This document shows, one piece after another, positions 1-9,355 of a stretch of 20,133 nucleotides of DNA. The position numbers and the translations under genes are program-made. The notes under the pieces were generated by a model that was not told the DNA's origin, made no database searches, and saw only the letters and a list, made by a program, of their open reading frames with translations. Within the stretch, counting starts at the first letter, position 1. Each line of letters starts with the position of its first letter. This DNA comes from Elysia marginata. Lineage: Eukaryota; Mollusca; Gastropoda; Plakobranchidae. The DNA lies in NCBI GenBank assembly GCA_019649035.1, contig BMAT01009686.1:152170-172302 (forward strand), written 5' to 3'.

Positions 1-323
1 ATAAGTTTTATTACTTAAAGAGATTGTAAAAAGAAGAACACTTGTGCTGGACTGGCTTGAGGTATTTCATGTCCAAGCATATCAAATAGGTATACTTTGA
101 AATTGTTATGTTGTCTTTGAAGAGCTTATTTTCAAAACAAGCTCCAGCAAATTGCATCTCCTTCACTCTGGTTGCCTCACAAATCAAACCTAGCTCCTTC
201 AAATAACTTGAGGTAAAGCCATACAAAAGCTCATAATTGTTTCAAGATTTCATCAAAAAGAAGATTTAATGGAAAAGTATAGCTTTCGTGGTGAATCATT
301 GCTCTAACATGAATTCAACTCAC
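1..323. other. Intron following exon U; possible but unsupported coding block
   Basis: After the exon U donor the minus strand holds a 71-codon open frame at 11-226. A conceivable phase-1 acceptor exists inside it, but there is no pyrimidine tract and the sequence looks AT-biased. I do not call it an exon. Nothing else is evident. Confidence 0.4.
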
Positions 324-446
324 ATCTACTTGAGGTTTGAGGTTTGTGTAATGTAGGACCTTGCCTCCTGGCTGGTGACCTCGACCTTCTCTTGGCATTG
401 CGGCCAGCATGTGTTGATCTGGCGTATGGTTGACTAGTAGGGAGAT
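324..446 (-). CDS. Exon U, basic Ser/Arg-rich (last exon recovered)
   Basis: Exon of 123 nt between a strong acceptor (ATCTCTCCTCCCAG) and donor AGAT|GTGAGT (phase 1 in, 1 out). It reads LPTSQPYARSTHAGRNAKRR, then SRSPARRQGPTLHKPQTSSR. It is strongly basic, with an SRSP motif echoing exon P. It has no stop, so at least one further exon is expected below position 1 or unrecognised in 1-323. Confidence 0.88.
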
Positions 447-1605
447 CTGGGAGGAGAGATAGAAAAGTTTACTTTTTAAAAACTACTTTGAAAACATTTT
501 TATATTTCATTGAGACTAATAAACATGTACCACATAAAAATGGGCTTGGTGTGCAGACTAAAATTTGCGTACAAGCCCTCCTTATGAATAAGCACAATTT
601 CGTAAATCAAACAAAAAGCTTATTTAAAACTCTAAGCTGTTGCCATAACGCCAATGAGGCTGCCCTATATTTACTGATAAGTAATCACAGGATCATTGTT
701 TTTGGTGTGGCATTGGTTACCAAAAGAGCGGTTAGAGCGTTCATAACATTGCGCAGTTGTTTCTTTTTCTATCCATCCACAGAGGGGATATGCTTAATCT
801 GCCAAGATGTTAGGCAAAAAAAAAAGAAAGGTAGAAGAGATGGCTGTTTTATCCATCATCTTGTGACCCTGCTGAGATTTGGCCTAGCCTCATTCTAGCT
901 GATCTTTGTTGTTTGAGATAAGATTAGATAAATTTCTTTAATGCACCTGGGAAATTTACATTGAATACAACTCAATCTCAAATGTATTAAAAGTGTAGAC
1001 GTCAAATGAAGCAGCCAAAATATGATCTAAATATGGCGAGAGCGTCATGTCCGTAATGCAAAATATTCTTGAGTCTTATTGTTGATAAGATACACTCATT
1101 GTCCAATGTTTTTTTTTTATTTTGATTTTACCAGTATATTGTTAAGGTTCCTATACAATAATAGAATAGCTTTTTTTTCCTGTGGAAAAACATGGCCTGT
1201 ATAAAGTCTTTTGTTTTTCAATATTTGTCACAATTTTCACAAGTTAAATATGTGAGGATTGTCTCTTTATTCAAAATGCTTTAAATGTGTTGCAGACACA
1301 AATGGATACAACATGCCACTCCTAAAATATATTGCTCCAAAGACACCCACCTTTGCAAACCCATCTTTTGAGATAATGTCATAATTATATGAACACATGG
1401 GTCATAAACATGTTAAAGATGACCCAAATTTAAAATCTCACATAACAACAACAGGCAGATATTTACTTTTGTCCTCTTTTTTCTCTCTCCCTCTCTCCCT
1501 CACCCCCATTCATTCCTTCCTTCTTCCTATGTTGAATGTGTATGATATTACTTATGATCAATGCAGTTGCACAACTCATTTCACATATTCAGTTAAAGAC
1601 ATTAC
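447..1605. other. Intron T/U (1,159 bp)
   Basis: AT-rich intron. A + strand open frame at 488-898 has no start context, domain or codon signature and is judged chance. A tRNA D-arm-like stretch lies at 726-742. Pyrimidine-rich sequence at about 1469-1520 is on the + strand and so is not a splice tract for this gene. Confidence 0.7.
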
Positions 1606-1774
1606 CTTCACCTGTGGCCAGTGCACCCCACGCTGGCATCTCTGGCTTGTCAACAATGATGCTACCCATGAGGTGCTCAGCCTCAGAGAGACGCTGGTTC
1701 ATAAAGTCTGCGACCATATGCTGCCGACGCTCACTGCGCTCTTCATCCAACTTCTGAAGATTAAGCCTGGTTGC
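1606..1774 (-). CDS. Exon T, charged helix with tandem donor
   Basis: Exon of 169 nt from acceptor ..CTATTCCAG. It reads ATRLNLQKLDEERSERRQHM, then VADFMNQRLSEAEHLMGSII and VDKPEMPAWGALATGEG, so the coiled coil of exon S ends here in a Pro/Trp turn. Two donors, ACAG|GTGAAG and GAAG|GTAATG, lie 6 nt apart and both leave phase 1. The shorter form would end at 1612 and lose two residues (Gly-Glu). Confidence 0.92.
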
Positions 1775-2179
1775 CTGGAATAGCAAAAGAATGGCATATT
1801 TTGGTGCTAACGGAATAGTAAATATCCTTCCAGGCTAACTGAAACCATCTAAAAAATTTCGTCTATCTTTTTTCTAAGATGCATGGATTTATTTACTTCT
1901 CTTTATAAAATACACAGTCAAATAACTTTAGAAGATTCATGAAAATAAGGCCTATATAATAAATATCAGCAAATAGGCCAATGAAAAGTGACAAAATAGT
2001 ATGTACCATAAATTTAGAACAATAACCTTTGTACAGGTCAACAAATATTTATTTGGCCAACAGGACATATCCACTAGCAACTTTTATCATGGAACCAATA
2101 TCACTTGTAGATAGGACAGGTTCAACTTCAAAGTTGATTTTTTTCTGCTCAGATGAAAAGTAAAACGGGGTCAACTCAC
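1775..2179. other. Intron S/T (405 bp)
   Basis: AT-rich spacer between two well-supported exons. No further feature is seen. Confidence 0.75.
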
Positions 2180-2387
2180 TGCTTGGCCAGACTTGAAAGG
2201 CTTAGGCTCTCGCTCTATCAGCTCCTGCCTCTGTCTTCTGTAGTCCTCTTGTCTCTCGTGGAACTTGGAAGCCATCCACTTTTTCAGCTCTTCTCTCTGC
2301 TCCCTGGTGCGACGGCCAGCCTCCTCTTCCTCTGCTTTCTTCATAGTTTCAAGCTTTTCACGAGGTGTGATTCGACTCTTGGCAAAT
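2180..2387 (-). CDS. Exon S, highly charged coiled coil
   Basis: Exon of 208 nt between acceptor ..CTCTGTTCAG and donor CAAGCA|GTGAGT (phase 2 in, 0 out). It reads SRITPREKLETMKKAEEEEA, then a Glu/Arg/Gln-rich helix (EQREELKKWMASKFHERQED and YRRQRQELIEREPKPF). Over half the residues are charged, so this is a single long helix or coiled coil. This segment and exon T are the main basis for the tentative CPLANE1 assignment, whose C-terminal region is known to contain coiled coils. Confidence 0.94.
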
Positions 2388-3375
2388 CTGAACAGAGAAT
2401 GACTCAATTTTAACAATAACGTATATCCTATGGGTGTTAAAACAAAAAAAAAATGAAAAAATTTAAGCCCATACATATAGATGTTTCATCCACAAAAACG
2501 GCTTGCTGTTCTAAAACATTAGATTTGTGTTTCAGCTCAAATTTTGTTTCTAATGGCAAAATAATTCACCTGAACTTATGCATTCAAAGTGTCTCAAATC
2601 TTCCAATGAAGTTCAGAGAAACAAAATAAAAATACCATATTTAAGGGTCAAAATTGTGTTAATAATATTCAAACAGCAACCAAAAATTATTTCACTAAAA
2701 CCTCTCTCTCAGTGATCCAATTAAACTGAGAACTTAGAGAAAGTACCTTCTACTCTTAAAGAAAGCCCTCGCAAGCTAAAGATTAAACATATACATCAAT
2801 TTGGAAGCATGACTTCTAAATTTGGAGAAAAGCTAGCAACAATTCAATGATCCTACCTGTGCATAAATCAGAATAAGGAGAAGAGTCCAAAAGTACAAAG
2901 AATTGATTGATGAGACAGTTATGGGCTTTCAAGGTAAACGATATGAAAGAGCTACAGTGGAACCCTTCATGACACCTCTCTAATGTATCTTTAAATTTTA
3001 ACCCTCTGAGCCCATAAGACCAGTAAACCAGTGTAGATCTATTTTTGGATGCACCATGTTTTTATATATAACATAAGACCAATGAACCAGTCTTGGATGT
3101 CTCAGTAGTCAAAATATATTTAAAAAATTGCCACACCAACTTTAAATTACATCTTGATAGCTATAAAGATAATTCAATTAAATCTAGTTTGGCTTATAAA
3201 AAGAATTTAATAAAGTGTTTGGGGCTTTTTGGATCAGCAATGACGAATATTTTTTTAATAAAGCTGAAAACATTTTGCCCTCATCAGAGACAACATATTT
3301 TACAATCTCTATTGTAGGCTCAGAAAAGCTGTTAAAGAAAGAGGTAAAAATATGCCAGACTGGCTGGTGACTTAC
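2388..3375. other. Intron R/S (988 bp) with short spaced direct repeat
   Basis: AT-rich. CATAAGACCAGTAAACCAGT at 3013-3032 recurs as CATAAGACCAATGAACCAGT at 3072-3091, and both copies are followed by a TTGGATG. Nothing else stands out. Confidence 0.65.
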
Positions 3376-3510
3376 ACATCTTGGCGCACCATCTGTTCTC
3401 GCACATCCATCTCAAGCTGTTGGGCTAATTCCTTAGGGTAGCCAGCACTTTCCAGATCAACGCCCTGCTCTGCTAGTACTTCTGTGAGAAGCTCTGCTAC
3501 CTCGCTTGCA
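3376..3510 (-). CDS. Exon R, helical Leu/Glu-rich
   Basis: Exon of 135 nt between acceptor ..TTTCCCACAG and a strong donor GATGT|GTAAGT (phase 2 in, 2 out). It reads ASEVAELLTEVLAEQGVDLE, then SAGYPKELAQQLEMDVREQM. It is a compact helical module with conserved-looking Gly-Tyr-Pro in the turn. The C-terminal helix runs on into the coiled coil of exon S. Confidence 0.93.
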
Positions 3511-4318
3511 CTGTGGGAAAGGAAACTTTTTAGAAACATTATGTTCTTTTTTTTTTAAGATTAAAATGGTAATATATGCTACTGCTCTGCAGCAATTGGA
3601 ACTATTTTGCTGCTACCACTGTTACAGCTTCTCCTTCAAAATTCTTGGTATGGATGCTGGCTGATGTATTTAACAACAAAAATGATTTTCTTGTTCTTGT
3701 GGTTTATTATTATCTGGACTTGCAGTTTTTACCATGATATAAATATATATATATATGAACCAGTTGTTTATTTTTCATTGCTTCTTTTCTATAAGATATG
3801 TCATAAAAATTATTCGGTTATGGAAACTTTCATCTGTATTATGGATCAATGGCCTTAAATACAGAATGAAAATTCATTTCAATTCAATATTTGATGATAA
3901 TAGTGTCTTGTCAGCTAAATTGTCCTAAAGTTGTTCAGGGAAAGACTTAGAGAATGGAGCAAATGCACTACAGCTAGTATATATTTTTAGTAGTCAATCA
4001 TGATTTTTTAAATATTTCATGATAGCACTTAAACATCTTGGGATGCCATTATCCATAGATTTGTTACTAATATTATGTACCTCATGACTAGAAGGATTAA
4101 GTATTATTTTTTAATACATTTTTCTTTTTATAATAGTATCAATTACAAGTTTAACAAACAAAATAAACTGAAATCTGTTTGTAAAACTACAATAACTTTG
4201 ATTTTCTATCCTTTCAAATATAGGAAAACTATGAAATTGAAATACATAATTTTAAAACTTAAACTGATTTTTAATAGATTTAAACATATTATATAGAATC
4301 ATTGGTGTCTCTATATAC
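3511..4318. other. Intron Q/R (808 bp)
   Basis: Very AT-rich, with a short TA-dinucleotide run near 3740-3756. The + strand open frames here look like chance. No element is recognised. Confidence 0.7.
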
Positions 4319-4431
4319 CTCTGGGAGGCCAGTGTGCTTTTTGATCGCGCTGACCGAGCACTTGCTTGGGGTGATTTAGCAGAGGTCTTTGGCGCAGGCA
4401 GGCGTGGGGTCAATGTTCCTCCAGAGCCAAC
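4319..4431 (-). CDS. Exon Q, basic low-complexity linker
   Basis: Exon of 113 nt between acceptor ..TTTGTCACAG and donor CAGAG|GTATAT (phase 0 in, 2 out). It reads VGSGGTLTPRLPAPKTSAKS, then PQASARSARSKSTLASQ. It is Ser/Ala/Lys/Arg-rich and disordered. The phase joins exon R through a split Ser codon. Confidence 0.9.
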
Positions 4432-5343
4432 CTGTGACAAAGCATGGTAGTTTCAATAGATTGCTATTGGCTTGCTAGGAATGAGTGGTTGAGCCGATCC
4501 CTATATTTTACTCAGTAGTTGAAGGGTTTCATGGCAAAACGAGACATCCATTTCACAATTTGGCAAAAGTTTGCCTTTTTGTGTTAATTTCTGTCTTGTC
4601 TTTCCGGCTATGTAAGTATTTTACAGAGTTACTCACATCTGTGACCATCATTTCTACCGCAAAAAAAACAACTTTAAAACAATAAAAACAAGAAAACTAA
4701 CACGTTTAACATTATTTTTAATGGAAAGTGTGCGTTGTAAAATTGCTTTTATCATTTTTTTTTGCCCACAAACAGGATCACTTCATGAATAAATGAAAGA
4801 CAGAATAAGCATTGTTTTGTTCTACCACTGGTGAACATGTTAGTCATATGCAGTCAAAACTTTTGGCATTTATGATTTTTTTAAAGAAGACGTCGTTACT
4901 TAAAATTCCAATTTGGTGTTTCTAAGGAATGTACTCCATTATAAATGTGTTCCTCTCCAGAACTTAAAAATTAGGGGTACAAGTCAGCCATAGAAAACAC
5001 AAAAGCTGCAGGAAGAATTTATACACACAGAGAAAAATTGTCTCTTAGTAAGGTTTTTTTGGTGATTCTTTTTGTTAGGGTGTGTTTTCTTAAATTTGTT
5101 TTTGTTTAAATCCATTTTTTTTGCATATATAATATATATATTCTGACAGCTATGGCCTTTTTTGGACAAAAACCCAGGCGTCATTGGTTTCAATACTCTT
5201 GTTTGAGAGCAAGCTTTCTCTCAACCTTCCCCCCCCCCCCTCAAAATAGCATCTTCCTCACTTTATCCTCAAATCCTCTTTGTCTTGTGTCTCTAAACTG
5301 TTGAGTACTTTTCCTTTAAACTACATAAATTTTCTAAAGTCAC
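4432..5343. other. Intron P/Q (912 bp)
   Basis: AT-rich intron with a TA-rich patch near 5125-5140 and a run of C at about 5230-5240. Neither is linked to a gene or known element. Confidence 0.7.
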
Positions 5344-5490
5344 CTCATCTTCCTCATCAAACTCTTCTGTCTTGTCCTCCAATGAGTAGCGGAGCTCCTT
5401 GTGACGCTGTGGGCTGACCCTTGACCTGTCTGGGCTAGGTGACCTTGACCTTTGGATGGAAGCATTCACATCCTGAATTGTGTTGAGCAG
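5344..5490 (-). CDS. Exon P, Ser/Arg-rich then acidic
   Basis: Exon of 147 nt (49 codons, phase 0-0) between acceptor ..TTTCTGCAG and donor GATGAG|GTGACT. The helix LLNTIQDVNASI leads into an SR-type stretch (QRSRSPSPDRSRVSPQRHKE), then an acidic end (EDKTEEFDEEDE). The S-P and R-S steps look like proline-directed kinase sites (inference). It could be skipped in frame. Confidence 0.92.
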
Positions 5491-6121
5491 CTGCAGAAAA
5501 AATGTTTAAAAAAAATACAGTTATAGAAGCTTATGAAATAATCATCATATCAAAAATTAAATTTGCAGTCTCTGTCATACACAAAAGCAGTGCTTGGTAA
5601 AAAAAAAATACTTAAGATTTGTCATCTCTACTTTTGGTAGAAATAACATATTAACCTGTTCCTCTAATTTTCATATGATTAGCGTTCTGAACTCATACTC
5701 AATAACAACACAAGATGTAATGATTTTCAGGCCATAGGATTTGGATTTATAATCAATAATTTTTTCTAAAAAAAAAGTTTGAAGATGGTTGCTTTCTAAT
5801 CGTCTTTAAAATCATTATTAGCATTAAAACTGATCAATGAAAATTTCACGGTAAAGATTTTTATACAATAACTAAAACTTAAATTATCAGAGGATTACTT
5901 TATTCATCAATGATTAAACAACAATATTTATTATTGTAATTTCTATGTCCTACAATGAAAGATTATGGGCATTAGAGAATTGTTACATGTTGTACATATC
6001 AAGATTATAAAGCCCAACAGTATTTTCAAGTATTTGTATAGCATCTGCCATATAACCACATACTGTAGTATCTTTCATTTTCTCCTTTTAATACTTTGGT
6101 GAAACAAGTAACAAGACTTAA

Positions 6122-6650
6122 CCTATACTGAGCACTCGTGAAGTCAATACTTCTGTATAACTGCGGCACATGGTCTCTGACAAAGCAAGAAGAACACAAA
6201 TTAAACACTTTCCACCGCAGGCAATTAAGAACAATCCTCAATATCAAATATCCCACGGTTATCAAAAACAATGTTCTCTATCAGAAGGCAGGTGAAACTC
6301 CCATATCTTTAACCATTCTCAAAGCGTGATGGCGACTTTTCGGTCATATTTTAAGACAGCCCATCAATACACCACCCAACGTTGCAATGACTAAATACTT
6401 CGAGACGGAGGGAAGCAAACAACGAGGCCGACCAAAAACATCGATGTGACTACACTACGACGAGACCTCAAGAGTCACAACAACAATCACTGGCCAACTA
6501 GATTACATTCAATCAATGACCTCGACCACCTTCGCGACATAGTACAGAACAGATCCGACTGGAAGCACCTGATGACAGCAATATACAAATCAGCCCAGGC
6601 AGGGACGTCAGTCGACGTTGCAGCGGACGGGCATTAACTAACTAACTAAT
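6122..6650 (+). mobile_element. 5'-truncated non-LTR retrotransposon (LINE) remnant, reverse transcriptase C-terminal part
   Basis: The + strand encodes KSILLYNCGTWSLTKQEEHK, LNTFHRRQLRTILNIKYP, then after an in-frame TGA WRLFGHILRQ and KQRGRPKTS. After a second stop and a frame shift it continues DLDHLRDIVQNRSDWKHLM. The order matches the conserved tail of LINE reverse transcriptase ORFs (LLYGxETW.., ..RRQLRxIL.., ..RWRLFGHxLR.., ..RGRP..). It ends in a TAAC-repeat tail (6634-6649), typical of RTE/CR1-like elements. It is dead: two stops, one frameshift, and the catalytic domain is lost by 5' truncation. It lies in intron O/P, antisense to the host gene. The left edge is approximate. Confidence 0.85.
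6634..6649 (+). repeat. (TAAC)n 3' tail of the LINE remnant
   Basis: Short TTAACTAACTAACTAA run that begins at the final stop codon of the retrotransposon frame, consistent with a microsatellite-type LINE 3' end. Confidence 0.75.
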
Positions 6651-6963
6651 GCTTTGCTTGAATGTTGAAGACATGCAAATGTAAAAAAGCCTAAAAGCAT
6701 TTTATTTAAGTTGCTACATCATATAATAATTTTATTTAAAAAGATATAAGTATCCCACAGAAAGATTGACAGTTGTATGTAGATAAATATCAAGGTTGCG
6801 TTCAACTCTTAAACTTGTATCAAGAGAATATCACTTGCCTCACGTCCAATACAATAAGACGCACTAAGAAAAAAATCTGTGTACCTTGCATTAAATCTAT
6901 TTACTATACTGCTAAGTTAGAAACAAGGAGAACAAAATGTTTTAGGTAAAAATCGTGACTGAC

Positions 6964-7108
6964 CAGATGTGACGACTTGAATTCTCTCTCAATATTCTGC
7001 GACATATCATCAATAGCCTTGATTTGGTCTGACATATCTTGGAGTCTCCTTAACATTGCAGCTTTGGGCTCAGACACGCTGCTGCGGGGAATCACAGCTA
7101 CAGACATT
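6964..7108 (-). CDS. Exon O, coiled-coil-like
   Basis: Exon of 145 nt between acceptor ..GTTCTACAG and donor CATCTG|GTCAGT (phase 2 in, 0 out). It reads MSVAVIPRSSVSEPKAAMLR, then a heptad-like helix (LQDMSDQIKAIDDMSQNIER). Met, Leu, Ile and Met recur at alternating 3/4 spacing, suggesting a short coiled coil. Confidence 0.92.
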
Positions 7109-7475
7109 CTGTAGAACAGAATATACACAGACAAAAAAATTACAGTTGATCATGGTCCTAGTATTTTTTTATCTCTCACCATTGGTTTTCAATGATAGTG
7201 TAAGACTGATTTTTTACAAAGACACCAGATAGGTAACTTCAATATTTTTGCACAATTTTTATCTAACAGGAATATAGAAACAAAGAGAATGAAGGTCAAA
7301 GAGAGAAACTGAAAGGTAAGAAAGCAGACAAAGAAAAAGAGATTGCCTATGTAAAAACAGGACCAAAATAGATGTTGGATTCTGAGGCAGGTATGGGTGA
7401 GTGGGATTCCAGCCCAGGATATCAACTTTGCTCTGTATATGTGTTGAACAAGAATAATAAAAGCAATGCACGAAC
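7109..7475. other. Intron N/O (367 bp)
   Basis: Open frames on the minus strand here are read-through from exon N. No pyrimidine-rich acceptor or other feature separates out. Confidence 0.7.
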
Positions 7476-7599
7476 CTGTCCTCCCTGCCTGCTTGCAGCT
7501 GATCAAACATTCTGACCGTAAGGGAGTCGTGACCCCTGGCAGCCATGGAAGCACTGGTCTGAGGGGCAAACTTCTCGCGCAGTGTATCCTCAAGAGCAC
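7476..7599 (-). CDS. Exon N
   Basis: Exon of 124 nt between acceptor ..AACTTTACAG and donor GACAG|GTTCGT (phase 1 in, 2 out). It reads ALEDTLREKFAPQTSASMAA, then RGHDSLTVRMFDQLQAGRED. The donor GTTCGT is below average, but the phase fits exon O exactly. The frame stays open into the intron, which is incidental. Confidence 0.88.
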
Positions 7600-8088
7600 C
7601 TGTAAAGTTATACACAAAAAAAAAAATCATAATTTTTTAATCAAGTAGATAAATATGCTCTTTACAGGTACTTCAATGGTTTCCTAACTGAAAACTATCT
7701 ATTCAATGAACACACTTTTTTTTATACATAAAAAAATCAGCAAATGAATTTTTACACAAAGTTGACAGAATTTGTGATTTTTTTAACCATTTTTTTTCAA
7801 AACCTTCAATTTGACAAAAACCAAGTTAAGGTAATTTGGACTGAATAATCTTGACAAGCAATCACATAAAAATCTACAACCCAAACAAGTTAAAACTCAC
7901 ATCAAAATTCATAAAATGCTAAAATAATGTACACAATGGTTCCTGCAATTGCATAGGTAGTGTTTAAAAAGAAAAAAAAAATTTCTTTGTTAGTTTGTGT
8001 TGACACGGGATTCAGCCAGTGATAACTGTTAATCCCATTGATACACTAGACCAATTGGAAAACAGTTTAGCCAGCTCTGCATACTGAC
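7600..8088. other. Intron M/N (489 bp)
   Basis: AT-rich with several A and T homopolymers. Nothing else is seen. Confidence 0.7.
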
Positions 8089-8254
8089 CCATTTGTAAAG
8101 CAGCTCTCTGTGAGGCCAGCATAGCAGTACCAACATCAGTCTGACCACTGTCCTCCCCCACCTTCTCTTCTTTTTTTAACCTCTCTGGAATATCTCTCAG
8201 CACTGCTGAGGCACGTATGTCAACAACATTCAGGAAGGCTCTTCCCTTGCTAGG
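8089..8254 (-). CDS. Exon M
   Basis: Exon of 166 nt between a strong acceptor (a run of T then GCAG) and donor ATGG|GTCAGT (phase 0 in, 1 out). It reads PSKGRAFLNVVDIRASAVLR, then a Lys/Glu-rich segment (ERLKKEEKVGEDSGQ) and a Gln/Ala helix ending ASQRAALQM. Confidence 0.91.
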
Positions 8255-8541
8255 CTGCAAAAAAAAATGAAATTGATTTCCAATATTAAAGTTTTACAAT
8301 TAGACATGAAGTAGAAAATAAAAAAAACCAACTGACCTAGTGAGAGTAGAATTATCGAGTGTGGTGCTTTAAAAAGAGGAAGTGTCCTCTTGAAACAAAG
8401 TAAAAACTATAAAATCCAAACATTACTGCAGAGATGCAAACATTCCAAGAAAACGAATGTGATTTAGCAGGGTCAAATTGTATACATTACAAGTAAAACA
8501 TGATTAATATATAGAGTTTTTTATGCCGAAATAAGATTAGA

Positions 8542-8587
8542 GGGAAATTGCCTTTAAATAATTTGGGAAACTGCCTTTGAATAATTT
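8542..8587. repeat. Two-copy 23-bp tandem repeat
   Basis: GGGAAATTGCCTTTAAATAA followed by TTT, then GGGAAACTGCCTTTGAATAA followed by TTT: two mismatches over 23 bases. This is a simple local duplication in intron L/M. Confidence 0.75.
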
Positions 8588-8813
8588 CAAGTGGAATTTT
8601 ATAGTCTAATGTTCTTAGGCAACTAAAATGTGTATAAAAAGTTCATATGAACGTCTAAAAGAAACTAAGATACCAAAATTAATGTTGGAATGAAATTTCA
8701 GTAAAAATGTAAACCCTTAGTCTTTTTCAGTGTGTAAATCTTACTCTTACAGGAAGATATACATGCCATGTGCAATTCTTTTTGTGGTTTTTACATAAGC
8801 CTCAGTGTGCTTT

Positions 8814-8877
8814 GAACAATCAAAGTGCAGTATCTGTAGTGAAAAACTATATGGAAAATACTGCACTTCAATTGTCC
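8814..8877. repeat. Inverted repeat, about 20-bp arms with 24-nt loop
   Basis: Arm 8814-8833 pairs with arm 8858-8877 at 17 of 20 positions, including an uninterrupted 11 bp (AAGTGCAGTAT / ATACTGCACTT) next to the loop. It may be a small foldback element or a structured intronic RNA; there is no further evidence for either. Confidence 0.7.
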
Positions 8878-9212
8878 ATGGCAGCAGCAGTAACATTAGA
8901 ACAAAGTTTGGCCTACACACAAGAAGCTCTCAACAGTCAAAATTTGCATGTGCTGCGCCCCCTCCTCCCTCCTCCCTCTCTCCCACTTTGTAACTCTGCT
9001 TGTTGATTCGTAATCTCCAGTCTCAAATTAAGCCAAACAGGGATGCACAATCTTAACCTTACAAATGTTGCTTGGTGTGATCGTGTTTCATACTGTCAAG
9101 GTATACTGGATGATGGGTTCAAAAACATTTTTATAGCATTTTTCTCAGAATCCCCCCACCACCTCTAGTTCCTGCTTAAGCAGACAATGTAGGCCTACAT
9201 TATTATCCTCAC

Positions 9213-9355
9213 CTCATCACTGGGAGCCCCAGGTGCAACACCTGACTGGCCATCCTGGTCTGCAAACCTAAGCCCCATGAAAATGTCAGGAGGAATGACG
9301 TTGTTGTGTCGTTTAAGGTTATAATCCCTCACAGCCTCTTCAATTGGGTCGACAC
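9213..9355 (-). CDS. Exon L
   Basis: Exon of 143 nt between acceptor ..CATCTTCAG and donor GATGAG|GTGAGG (phase 1 in, 0 out). It reads GVDPIEEAVRDYNLKRHNNV, then IPPDIFMGLRFADQ and a Gly/Ala/Pro linker ending APSDE. The mix of aromatic and charged residues looks like folded or helical sequence. No family motif is assigned. Confidence 0.92.

Larger units (their letters stand above)
5491..6963. other. Intron O/P (1,473 bp), host of the LINE remnant
   Basis: Outside the retrotransposon the intron is AT-rich with no recognised element. I could not find convincing target-site duplications around the insertion. Confidence 0.7.
8255..9212. other. Intron L/M (958 bp) with hairpin and 23-bp duplication
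   Basis: Contains a 23-bp tandem duplication (8542-8587), a long inverted repeat (8814-8877) and a C/T-rich stretch near 8958-8990. Two overlapping + strand open frames around 8770-9006 run through the hairpin and are not considered genes. Confidence 0.65.

Noticed and set aside
11..226. 71-codon minus-strand open frame as a final exon of the gene
   Set aside because: No acceptor with a pyrimidine tract fits the phase-1 end of exon U, and the composition looks like translated AT-rich intron.
488..898. 136-codon + strand open frame as an independent gene
   Set aside because: No domain, no start context and low-complexity AT-driven composition; it lies inside an intron of the minus-strand gene.
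1397..1783. + strand open frames at 1397-1783 as genes
   Set aside because: They are antisense shadows of exon T.
7189..7475. Extension of exon N into downstream sequence
   Set aside because: The frame is open by chance; the donor at 7475 gives exact phase continuity with exon O, and the translated extension is hydrophobic low-complexity sequence.
8770..9006. Two overlapping + strand open frames
   Set aside because: They overlap each other and a long inverted repeat, with no coding signature.
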